From: Mycobacterium celatum
GTDB taxonomy: Bacteria > Actinomycetota > Actinomycetes > Mycobacteriales > Mycobacteriaceae
DNA length: 64,000 nucleotides
Direction of reading: 5' to 3'
Assembly: GCF_002101595.1 (NCBI RefSeq)
Contig: NZ_LQOM01000048.1
Location: 62,001-126,000, forward strand
Each line of letters opens with the position of its first letter. Within the stretch, counting starts at the first letter, position 1. Positions 17,383-24,433 of the stretch are shown here, piece after piece. The position numbers and the translations under genes were made by a program. The notes beneath the pieces are model-generated. The model had not been told where the DNA came from, searched no databases, and saw only the letters and a list, made by a program, of their open reading frames with translations.

Positions 17383-18246
17383 GTGAGCACACCTGACAAC
17401 CAGCCCGCCCGCCTGCGCGCGGTCGCCGAGGCGTTGGCCGGCGAAGCGGCCGCCTTCGTGCGCCGCCGGCGCGGCGAAGTGTTCGGCGCCGACGCCAACG
17501 GCGAGGCGAGCGGGGCGGTGCAGAGCAAGACCACCCCGACTGATCCGGTGACCGTCGTCGACACCGAAACCGAGCGCCTGTTGCGGGATCGGTTGGCGCA
17601 ACTGCGATCCGGCGACCCGATTCTGGGCGAGGAGGGCGGCGGGCCCGCCGATTCGGCCCCGGCCGGCGCGGTCACCTGGGTGCTCGACCCCATCGACGGC
17701 ACGGTGAACTTCGTCTACGGCATCCCGGCCTATGCGGTGTCGGTGGCGGCGCAGGTAGACGGCGTGTCGGTGGCGGGGGCCGTCGCCGACGTCGTGGCGG
17801 GGCGGGTCTATTCGGCGGCGACGGGACTCGGTGCGCATCTGACCGACGAGAGCGGAACGCGGCGGCTGCGGTGCAGCGCGGTCGGCGATTTGTCGATGGC
17901 GCTGCTGGGCACCGGATTCGCGTACTCGCGGCGGCGGCGCACCGCGCAGGCCGAGCTGGTGGCCAAGATGCTGCCGGTGGTCCGCGACGTGCGCCGCATC
18001 GGTTCTGCCGCACTGGATTTGTGCATGGTCGCCGCCGGGCGGCTCGACGCCTACTACGAGCACGGTCTGCATGTATGGGACTCCGCGGCCGGGGCGCTGA
18101 TCGCCGCCGAGGCGGGGGCACGGGTGGTGTTGCCCCGGGGGTCGGAGGGCAGCGCCGGCCTGGTGGTCGCCGCGGCGCCCGGGATCGCCGACGAATTGGT
18201 CGCCGCCCTCGGAAGATTCGACGGGCTCGCCCCGATTCCCGACTGA
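17383..18246 (+). CDS. suhB: Inositol monophosphatase family protein SuhB
   Basis: The protein of 287 residues is a Mg-dependent, lithium-sensitive-type inositol monophosphatase, which supplies myo-inositol for phosphatidylinositol lipids and mycothiol. Metal-binding motifs are GEEGGG, WVLDPIDGTVNF and HVWDSAAGALIAAEAGA. The GTG at 17383 gives an N-terminus (VSTPDNQPARLR) that aligns with the M. tuberculosis protein. The open frame extends 300 codons further upstream, but that part is antisense to ppgK. Confidence 0.94.
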   Translation: MSTPDNQPARLRAVAEALAGEAAAFVRRRRGEVFGADANGEASGAVQSKTTPTDPVTVVDTETERLLRDRLAQLRSGDPILGEEGGGPADSAPAGAVTWVLDPIDGTVNFVYGIPAYAVSVAAQVDGVSVAGAVADVVAGRVYSAATGLGAHLTDESGTRRLRCSAVGDLSMALLGTGFAYSRRRRTAQAELVAKMLPVVRDVRRIGSAALDLCMVAAGRLDAYYEHGLHVWDSAAGALIAAEAGARVVLPRGSEGSAGLVVAAAPGIADELVAALGRFDGLAPIPD

Positions 18247-18248
18247 AC

Positions 18249-18896
18249 TCAGCAGCTGCTGGAGTGCACCTTGGTCAGCAGGGCCGGATCGGCCGGCTCG
18301 GCACCCGGGCGCAATCCGGCGAGGACGGCGTTGATGTCGTCGCTGTGCGCGAGCGCGGTGAAGTCGGTGCCCAGGGCGAGATCGACGGAGTCGTCGCCGC
18401 GGTCGTCGCGGAACAACTCGGTGCACGGCGCCACCAGCCACACCGCGGCGGCGGCGGCCTGACCGGCCTCGCCGAACCGGATCTGGCCCTGGCAGGTCAG
18501 CCGGGTGCCCTCATAAATCGGGTCGTTGGCGGCGGTCGGCTGGGCGAAGCCGAGGTCGTGCAGCGCATTGGCGACGTCGGCGGCCTGACCGCCGCGCCCG
18601 CTGGCGTTGAGGACACGGATCTTGGTGTCGGCCAGTCTGGCCGGGGCAACGTTGGTCATCGTGCTGCGCGATACCGGCTCACCCAACCGTGGCTTGGCCG
18701 GATCCGACTGGCCGGGCGGCGGATTGCACACCGCGGCCTCGTGAACCTCGGGCGGACGGGTCAGCGCGATCGTCCACACCACGGCGGTAGCCACCAGCAG
18801 GACGGTCAGCAGGCAGATGGCGGGCCGCGCGTTGCGGCGCCGAAAGGGGCGACCGTGTTTGTCGAAGGCGGTGCCCTCGGTGATTAACGCGACCAC
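18249..18896 (-). CDS. cei: Cell envelope integrity protein Cei (LytR_C domain)
   Basis: The 215-residue protein has a cytoplasmic N-terminus, one membrane helix (ICLLTVLLVATAVVWTIAL) and an extracytoplasmic LytR_C-type domain (IRVLNASGRGGQAADVANALHDLGF). Cys residues, including the C-terminal SSSC, may form disulphides. The M. tuberculosis homologue Rv2700 is needed for envelope integrity and virulence. It is divergent from the DUF4193 gene across an intergenic region that holds a CRP-type site. Confidence 0.9.
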   Translation of the reverse strand: MVALITEGTAFDKHGRPFRRRNARPAICLLTVLLVATAVVWTIALTRPPEVHEAAVCNPPPGQSDPAKPRLGEPVSRSTMTNVAPARLADTKIRVLNASGRGGQAADVANALHDLGFAQPTAANDPIYEGTRLTCQGQIRFGEAGQAAAAAVWLVAPCTELFRDDRGDDSVDLALGTDFTALAHSDDINAVLAGLRPGAEPADPALLTKVHSSSC

Positions 18897-18949
18897 ACGA
18901 GCACTCTAAACGCGATGTTTAGGGCGGGACACCGCGGTCAAATTGTCTG

Positions 18950-18965
18950 TGTGATGTAAATCACA
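18950..18965. promoter_or_regulatory. CRP/FNR-type operator
   Basis: TGTGATGTAAATCACA is a perfect match to the CRP consensus TGTGA-N6-TCACA. It lies 53 bp upstream of the cei start and 106 bp upstream of the DUF4193 start, so the cAMP receptor protein (Rv3676 homologue) may control either or both. Confidence 0.8.
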
Positions 18966-19071
18966 CTTGAAGACAGCGGGATACGGGCACGAATCGTTTG
19001 GTGGATGCGTTCGACGCTGGTACAAAGCGTTGCTTGCATAGTTCTCAGAGGGGGAGCGAGGGGAGAGGCCG

Positions 19072-19374
19072 ATGGCTACCGACTATGACGCCCCACGGCG
19101 AACCGAGACCGATGACGTTTCGGAGGATTCGCTGGAGGAGCTCAAAGCGCGGCGTAACGAGGCGGCGTCGGCCGTCGTCGACGTCGATGAGTCCGAGACC
19201 GCCGAGTCGTTCGAACTGCCTGGCGCCGACTTGTCCGGCGAAGAGTTGTCCGTCCGCGTTGTTCCGAAGCAGGCTGATGAGTTCACTTGCTCGAGTTGCT
19301 TTCTGGTGCAACACCGCAGCCGGCTCGCCAGCGAGAAGAACGGCGTGATGATCTGTACCGACTGCGCGGCCTGA
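19072..19374 (+). CDS. DUF4193 protein (Rv2699c-like)
   Basis: This 100-residue acidic protein is a DUF4193 member, conserved and abundant in actinobacteria. The C-terminal part has FTCSSCFLVQHRSRL and ICTDCAA, two CxxC pairs that predict a zinc ribbon similar to RbpA-type or anti-sigma-like folds. The ATG at 19072 follows GAGGGGAGAGG. The function is not established. Confidence 0.88.
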   Translation: MATDYDAPRRTETDDVSEDSLEELKARRNEAASAVVDVDESETAESFELPGADLSGEELSVRVVPKQADEFTCSSCFLVQHRSRLASEKNGVMICTDCAA

Positions 19375-19379
19375 GCGGA

Positions 19380-19856
19380 TCAACTGCGCAATGCCGATAG
19401 CACCCGCTCCGGGTGGCGGCAGCTCACCAGCCAGTACGGCGTCGGGTCGTCGGGGTCGTCGAGCACGACGAGCACCATGGGACCGACCCAGGCCCGGTGC
19501 AGTACGTAGGCCGCGGGATCGAGCTGACGCCCCAGCGCCGCCGACTTGGCCGAGCGGGGAATTTCCGCCGAGCGGGCGATCACGGTGACCGGCAGATGCG
19601 CGTCGGCGGCCCACAGTTCGACACCCTCATCACCGGTGGTGACCCGGATCTCCATTCGCCCCAACCACAGCAGCGCGCCGGTGGCCACCGCGAACAGCAC
19701 CGCGAACGGCAGCCAGTTCGGCAGCGCGGGCACGCCCTGGTTGACCTCCAGGGCGACGATCGCCGCCAGCGCGAAACCCGGCGGCCACCACCACCATGGC
19801 ACCCACAGACGCTCGCGATACCGCACGCTTTGCGGCGCGACACGCGTACCCGACAC
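19380..19856 (-). CDS. DUF3093 membrane protein (Rv2698-like)
   Basis: The protein of 158 residues has two adjacent N-terminal membrane helices (VPWWWWPPGFALAAIVALEV and WLPFAVLFAVATGALLWLG) and a soluble C-terminal domain with a conserved YVLHRAWVGPMVLVVLDDPDDPTPYWLVSCRHPE stretch, typical of DUF3093. The function is unknown. It is divergent from dut, whose start lies 25 bp away. Confidence 0.86.
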   Translation of the reverse strand: MSGTRVAPQSVRYRERLWVPWWWWPPGFALAAIVALEVNQGVPALPNWLPFAVLFAVATGALLWLGRMEIRVTTGDEGVELWAADAHLPVTVIARSAEIPRSAKSAALGRQLDPAAYVLHRAWVGPMVLVVLDDPDDPTPYWLVSCRHPERVLSALRS

Positions 19857-19881
19857 GCGGTCAAGGGTAATCTGTGCCCCC

Positions 19882-20346
19882 GTGTCGACCAGTCTGGCAG
19901 TTGTCCGTCTCGACCCCGGGCTGCCGCTGCCCAGCCGCGCCCACGACGGTGACGCCGGCGTCGACCTCTATAGCGCCGAAGACGTCGAAATCGCGCCCGG
20001 GCATCGCGTCCTGGTGCGGACCGGCGTCGCGGTGGCCATCCCGTACGGGATGGTCGGGTTAGTCCATCCGCGCTCCGGATTGGCTGCGCGAGTTGGACTT
20101 TCGATCGTCAACAGTCCTGGCACCATCGACGCAGGCTATCGCGGTGAGATCAAGGTGGCGCTGATCAACCTCGACCCGGCTACGCCGATCGCCGTGCATC
20201 GGGGTGACCGCATCGCGCAGCTGCTCGTGCAACGGGTCGAGCTGGTCGACCTGGTCGAAGTGGCGTCGTTCGACGAGGCCGGTCTGGCCGACACGTCCCG
20301 GGGCGACGGTGGCCACGGCTCCTCCGGCGGACATGCGAGTTTGTAA
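19882..20346 (+). CDS. dut: Deoxyuridine triphosphatase
   Basis: Dut hydrolyses dUTP to dUMP. The 154-residue trimeric-type enzyme has all five motifs: AGVDLYSA, PRSGLA, GTIDAGYRGEI, RGDRIAQLLV, and RGDGGHGSSG at the flexible C-terminus. The mycobacterial loop (LDPATPIAVH) is present. The GTG at 19882 gives the same length as in M. tuberculosis. The stop and the start of the next gene share one base (TAATG). Confidence 0.96.
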   Translation: MSTSLAVVRLDPGLPLPSRAHDGDAGVDLYSAEDVEIAPGHRVLVRTGVAVAIPYGMVGLVHPRSGLAARVGLSIVNSPGTIDAGYRGEIKVALINLDPATPIAVHRGDRIAQLLVQRVELVDLVEVASFDEAGLADTSRGDGGHGSSGGHASL

Positions 20347-21083
20347 TGGCATTCGGTAGGCGCAAAGCCAAAGACGACGAGTCGCGCGGCGCGGAAGTTG
20401 CGGCGGCACAGCCGGAACCGTCGGCTGAGCCCCAACCCGCGGTGGAACTCGACGGCCCATTCGACATCGAGGATTTCGACGATCCAGCGGCCGCGGAAGT
20501 GGCCCGGCTGGACCTAGGCTCGGTGCTGATCCCGATGCCGGCGGAGGGCCAGCTGCAGGTCGAGCTCACCGAGACCGGCATCCCCAGCGCGGTGTGGATC
20601 GTGACACCGAACGGTCGCTACACCATCGCCGCGTATGCGGCGCCGAAAACCGCCGGCCTGTGGCGCGAGGTGGCCGGCGAGCTGGCCGACTCGCTGCGCA
20701 AGGACGGGGCCAAGGTGAGCATCCAGGACGGTCCGTGGGGCCGCGAAGTGGTCGGCACCGGGGCCGGCGTGGTGCGGTTCATCGGGGTCGACGGCTACCG
20801 ATGGATGATCCGCTGCGTGGTCAACGCCGCACCGGAGGCCATCGACGCGCTGACCGCCGAAGCACGAGAAGCGTTGGCGGACACTGTTGTTCGTCGCGGT
20901 GATACGCCGCTGCCGGTGCGGACACCGCTGACGGTGCAGCTGCCCGAGCCGATGGCGGCCCAGCTTCGGGAGGCCGCCGCGCAGCAGGCGGCCGCGCAAC
21001 AGGATGCGTCCGCGCCCACTGAGCGCCGCAGCGCCGCAGGGTCGGCAATGCAGCAGTTGCGCAGCAGCACAACCGGAGGCTAA
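20346..21083 (+). CDS. DUF3710 protein (Rv2696c-like)
   Basis: The protein of 245 residues starts with a short charged region and then shows the DUF3710 core (FDIEDFDDPAAAEVARLDLGSVLIP, VTPNGRYTIAAYAAPKT, GYRWMIRCVVNA). The C-terminus is rich in Ala and Gln. It is translationally coupled to dut (TAATG), an arrangement kept across mycobacteria. No function is known. Confidence 0.86.
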   Translation: MAFGRRKAKDDESRGAEVAAAQPEPSAEPQPAVELDGPFDIEDFDDPAAAEVARLDLGSVLIPMPAEGQLQVELTETGIPSAVWIVTPNGRYTIAAYAAPKTAGLWREVAGELADSLRKDGAKVSIQDGPWGREVVGTGAGVVRFIGVDGYRWMIRCVVNAAPEAIDALTAEAREALADTVVRRGDTPLPVRTPLTVQLPEPMAAQLREAAAQQAAAQQDASAPTERRSAAGSAMQQLRSSTTGG

Positions 21084-21781
21084 GCCGCGTCGCCCAGGGC
21101 GGCCAGACACGCGGTGCCCAGCGCGGCCGGGTCGGCGCCGATCTCTTCGAGCGTCACGGTTCGCAACGCTGCCCGCGGTGCGGCGGCCGCCCATTCGGCA
21201 CCGACCTGCAGCGGGTGGATCGGATCGTCGACCGCGGCGGCGACGCCCAGCGGCGCGGCCAACCGCGCCAGCTCCGCACGGCTCGGTGCCACGTACGCCG
21301 CCGCGGCGTCCATCGCGTCGGGCAGGTGCGGCCACAGGCGCCGCCATGACCGTGCCAGCTCGTCGCTCAGCCATCGCGGGCTCGACGCCCGCATCTGCGC
21401 CGTCGTCGCGGCTAGCCCCTCGCGTCGCAGCTGCTGCGCCGAGTGCCGGGCCGCCAGCGCGGCCGGGGCGCCGTCGGGCGCGCCGGTCCAGGCGGGCAGC
21501 GCGGCCAGCACCGCCACCGCGCGAGCCGGATGCCGCAGCGCCCACCCGGTGGCCACCGCGGCCCCGATCGAGACCCCGCCGACGGCGATCGCGCCGCGCC
21601 GCGCGGCGTCGTCCAACGCCGCAAGGTAACCGTCGACCAAGCGGCCCGGCTGCGGCGGCGGTGCCACGACCAGCGCCCCGGCATCGCGCAACGGGCCCGC
21701 GAAGGCCCGCTCGACGTAGTCGTCGTCGGATCCAGTTCCGGGCAGCACGACGGTCGTCACACCGTGCAAGTCGACACCCAC
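21080..21781 (-). CDS. Alpha/beta hydrolase fold protein (Rv2695-like)
   Basis: The 233-residue protein has a short alpha/beta hydrolase layout: TVVLPGTGSDDDYVERAF, the nucleophile elbow AVGGVSIGAAVA, a candidate acid in VDDPIHP, but no typical C-terminal GH motif. The His of a triad is therefore not clear by eye. It is convergent with the DUF3710 gene (4 bp overlap). The substrate is unknown. Confidence 0.8.
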   Translation of the reverse strand: MGVDLHGVTTVVLPGTGSDDDYVERAFAGPLRDAGALVVAPPPQPGRLVDGYLAALDDAARRGAIAVGGVSIGAAVATGWALRHPARAVAVLAALPAWTGAPDGAPAALAARHSAQQLRREGLAATTAQMRASSPRWLSDELARSWRRLWPHLPDAMDAAAAYVAPSRAELARLAAPLGVAAAVDDPIHPLQVGAEWAAAAPRAALRTVTLEEIGADPAALGTACLAALGDAA

Positions 21782-21906
21782 AGGCTCGATACTGCCCGGC
21801 GTTTACGGGTACTCCACCGGCACCCCGAGGGGGCCGCATGGCGCTCGGGAACTAACGGGTCTACGGTGTCCGTTGGCATAACGGGATTCGGCTCAGCCGA
21901 ATTGTT

Positions 21907-22290
21907 GTGAAGAAGGTGATGGCGACGGCCGAAGGTTATCTGCGCCGGCTCACCCGTCGACTGACGGAGGACCCCGAGCAGCGCGACGTCGAGGAGCTGT
22001 CCGACGAGGCGGTCAACACCGGCGCGCAGCGGGCGATCGATTGCCAGCGCGGGCAAGAGGTCACGATGGTCGGCACGCTGCGCAGCGTGGAAGCCAACGC
22101 CAAGGGTTGCGCCGGCGGGGTTCGCGCCGAGTTGTTCGACGGCACCGACACCGTCGCGCTGGTGTGGTTGGGCCAACGCCGGATTCCCGGAATCGACTCC
22201 GGTCGCACGCTGCGGGTGCGAGGCCGGCTGGGCAAGCTGGACAACGGCACCAAGGCGATTTACAACCCGCACTACGAAATTCAGCGGTGA
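21907..22290 (+). CDS. OB-fold nucleic-acid-binding protein (Rv2694c-like)
   Basis: This 127-residue protein has an N-terminal helix (YLRRLTRRLTEDPEQRDVEEL) and a C-terminal OB fold (GQEVTMVGTLRSVEANAKGCAGGVRAELFDG to RRIPGIDSGRTLRVRGRLG), similar to RecG-type anticodon/wedge domains. A GTG at 21907 and an ATG at 21919 are both possible starts. Its stop overlaps the next start (GTGA), so it is coupled to the DUF3159 gene. Confidence 0.86.
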   Translation: MKKVMATAEGYLRRLTRRLTEDPEQRDVEELSDEAVNTGAQRAIDCQRGQEVTMVGTLRSVEANAKGCAGGVRAELFDGTDTVALVWLGQRRIPGIDSGRTLRVRGRLGKLDNGTKAIYNPHYEIQR

Positions 22291-22940
22291 CCTGCCGTCC
22301 TGACCGATCGGCGTTACTGACCCAGCTGGGCGGCGTCAGCGGGCTTGTCTACTCCTCGCTGCCGGTGGTCGTCTTTGTGGCCGTCTCCGCTGCCGCCGGC
22401 CTGATATCTGCCATCGGCGCAGCGGTTGGGGTGGCCGCAGTCGTGCTGCTGTGGCGGCTGATCCGGCGCGACTCCATCCAGCCGGCGGTGTCCGGGTTCG
22501 TCGGTGTCGCCATCTGCGCGGTGATCGCTTACGCGGTGGGGCAGTCGAAAGGCTATTTCCTGCTGGGCATCTGGATGTCGTTGCTGTGGGCGGTGGTCTT
22601 CGCGGTGTCGGTGCTGATCCGCCGGCCCATCGTCGGCTACCTGTGGAGCTGGTTCGGCGGACACGACCGCGGCTGGCGCGACGTGCGCGGCGCGGTCTAC
22701 GCCTTCGATATCGCCACCCTGACCTGGGTGCTGGTTTTCGCGGCTCGTTTCGTGGTGCAGCGGTTGCTCTACGAGGCCGATCACACGGGCTGGCTGGCAG
22801 TGGCGCGGATCACGATGGGCTGGCCGTTGACGGCCGCGGCAGCCTTGGTGACCTACATGGCGATCAAAGTCGTGCAACGCGCGCTTGGCGCTAGTGCGCA
22901 GGCAGAAGCAGCTGGCGCAGCTCCGCCTCCACCGCAGTAA
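22287..22940 (+). CDS. DUF3159 membrane protein (Rv2693c-like)
   Basis: The protein of 217 residues has about six membrane helices (for example VYSSLPVVVFVAVSAAAGLI, VGVAAVVLLWRLI, FVGVAICAVIAYAVG, GIWMSLLWAVVFAVSVLI) and matches DUF3159. It starts at a GTG sharing four bases with the preceding stop. Its last 50 bp overlap the 3' end of the convergent ceoC. The function is unknown. Confidence 0.85.
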   Translation: MTCRPDRSALLTQLGGVSGLVYSSLPVVVFVAVSAAAGLISAIGAAVGVAAVVLLWRLIRRDSIQPAVSGFVGVAICAVIAYAVGQSKGYFLLGIWMSLLWAVVFAVSVLIRRPIVGYLWSWFGGHDRGWRDVRGAVYAFDIATLTWVLVFAARFVVQRLLYEADHTGWLAVARITMGWPLTAAAALVTYMAIKVVQRALGASAQAEAAGAAPPPPQ

Positions 22941-23553
22941 CCGCGACGAACAGCAACTCGTCGCCGCCTTCCAGCGGTTCGTCGGCCTGCGGAACGATGA
23001 CTCGCGGCCCGCGCAGGATCGTCACCAGCGCCGCGTCGCGGGGCAACTGCAGTTTGCGCACCGGCTTGCCGCCCCATGGCGTGTCGTCGGGCAGCGTGAT
23101 CTCGACCAGGTTGGCCTGTCCCTTGCGAAACTCCATCAGCCGCACCAGATCTCCGACCGCGACGGCTTCTTCGACCAGCGACGCCAGCATCCGTGGTGTG
23201 GACACCGCCACGTCGACGCCCCAGGCGTCGGTGAAGAGCCATTCATTGCGCGGATCGTTGACCCGCGCCACCACCCGCGGCACCGCGAACTCGGTCTTGG
23301 CCAGCAGACTCAGCACCACGTTGGCCTTGTCGTCGCCGGTCGCGGCGATCACCACGTCGAACTCCTCGAGGTGTACCGACTCCAGCAAGCTGAGCTCGCA
23401 GGCGTCCCCGAGCCGCCAGTGGGCGGCCGGGATGGCGTCGACGTCGAGATGTTCGGGGTTGCGCTCGATCAGGCTGACCTCGTGGCCGCTTTCGAGGAGC
23501 TCCCGGGCGATCGAACGGCCGACCGCGCCCGCTCCGGAAATGGCGACTTTCAT
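22891..23553 (-). CDS. ceoC: Potassium transport regulator CeoC (TrkA-type RCK protein)
   Basis: The 220-residue protein has an N-terminal RCK/TrkA_N Rossmann domain (MKVAISGAGAVGRSIARELLESGHEVSLIE) and a C-terminal TrkA_C domain (LVEITLPDDTPWGGKPVRKL onward). Such subunits gate potassium channels or transporters in response to nucleotides. Its ATG overlaps the stop of the short MIRU reading frame. No TrkG/TrkH channel gene lies in the window; the nearest transporter is the divergent KimA-like gene. Confidence 0.92.
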   Translation of the reverse strand: MKVAISGAGAVGRSIARELLESGHEVSLIERNPEHLDVDAIPAAHWRLGDACELSLLESVHLEEFDVVIAATGDDKANVVLSLLAKTEFAVPRVVARVNDPRNEWLFTDAWGVDVAVSTPRMLASLVEEAVAVGDLVRLMEFRKGQANLVEITLPDDTPWGGKPVRKLQLPRDAALVTILRGPRVIVPQADEPLEGGDELLFVAVTAVEAELRQLLLPAH

Positions 23554-23633
23554 TTGCGCCGCTCCTCATCCCCGGCTACGCCGGCGTTTTCAACGCCAAC
23601 TCCGCCGGCGTCTTCGTCGTCGGCGCGTTTCAT
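23550..23633 (-). repeat. MIRU-type repeat with in-frame linker ORF between ceoB and ceoC
   Basis: The 77 bp between the ceoB stop and the ceoC start encode a 27-residue reading frame in minus orientation (starting MKRADDEDAGGVGVENAGV, ending DEERRK). Its ATG overlaps the ceoB TGA (ATGA), and its TGA overlaps the ceoC ATG (ATGA again). This is the hallmark of mycobacterial interspersed repetitive units, which insert into stop/start overlaps and restore coupling, as in senX3-regX3. The peptide itself is probably not functional. Confidence 0.75.
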
Positions 23634-24301
23634 GCTTCCAGGTCCTCGCTCGGTGGCAGGGCGGCAATGGCCATCGCCTCGGCGGCGCGGCCGGCGATCG
23701 CGGCGACATAAACCTGGTCGCCGGCCTGAATGACCGTCTTCGGTTCCGGCAGCAGCCCGCTGCCGAACCGGATCAAGAACGCGACGCGGGCGCCGGTTGC
23801 GGCCTCCAGGTCGGTGAGCCGATGCCCCACCCAATCCTCGTGCAGTACCACCTCGACGACGGCGACCGTGCCGGTCGGGTCACGCCATTTGGTGGTTTCG
23901 CTCTCTCTGAGCAGAGCGTTGAGCAGACGGTCGGTGGTCCACGGCACGGTCGCGATGGTGGGGATGCCGAGGCGCTCGTAGACCGCCGCGCGCTTGGCAT
24001 CGTAGATCCGGGCCACCACGCGCTGAACGCCGAAGGTCTCGCGGGCCAGTCGTGCCGAAATGATGTTGGAGTTGTCGCCGGACGACACCGCGGCAAAAGC
24101 CTCGGCCTCCTCGATCCCGGCCCGCAGTAACACGTCGCGGTCGAAGCCCAGGCCCAGCACCCGCTCACCGGCGAAATCCGGGCTGAGCCGGTTGAAGGCA
24201 GTGCCGTCACGGTCGATCACCGCGACGTCGTGGCCGATCCGGGACAGGCCGTCGGCCACCGAAGACCCCACCCGGCCGCACCCCATCACTACTACCCGCA
24301 C
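23630..24301 (-). CDS. ceoB: Potassium transport regulator CeoB (TrkA-type RCK protein)
   Basis: The 223-residue protein has an RCK N domain (MRVVVMGCGRVGSSVADGLSRIGHDVAVID, then VSSGDNSNIISARLA) and a TrkA_C domain (VVEVVLHEDWVGHRLTDLE onward). It pairs with CeoC; in M. tuberculosis the two are required for the potassium response. It is the first gene of the ceoB-MIRU-ceoC run and is divergent from the KimA-like importer, with 132 bp between starts. Confidence 0.92.
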   Translation of the reverse strand: MRVVVMGCGRVGSSVADGLSRIGHDVAVIDRDGTAFNRLSPDFAGERVLGLGFDRDVLLRAGIEEAEAFAAVSSGDNSNIISARLARETFGVQRVVARIYDAKRAAVYERLGIPTIATVPWTTDRLLNALLRESETTKWRDPTGTVAVVEVVLHEDWVGHRLTDLEAATGARVAFLIRFGSGLLPEPKTVIQAGDQVYVAAIAGRAAEAMAIAALPPSEDLEA

Positions 24302-24433
24302 CCTGAGGTCCTTTCGGCTTCCCCTGCTCGTCGGGCCCCGGCGCCAACCGGGTTGGCCTGCCGATTTGCGCCCGGGACATTCTCGTCTAGGGAACGCTAC
24401 CGCCAGCGCCCGGTGGGCTTACTCTTGGCTCTC

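Noticed and set aside
24302..24433. ydaO-type (c-di-AMP) riboswitch before the KimA-like gene
   Set aside because: The gap of 132 bp is shared by two divergent promoters and the conserved ydaO motifs were not found.
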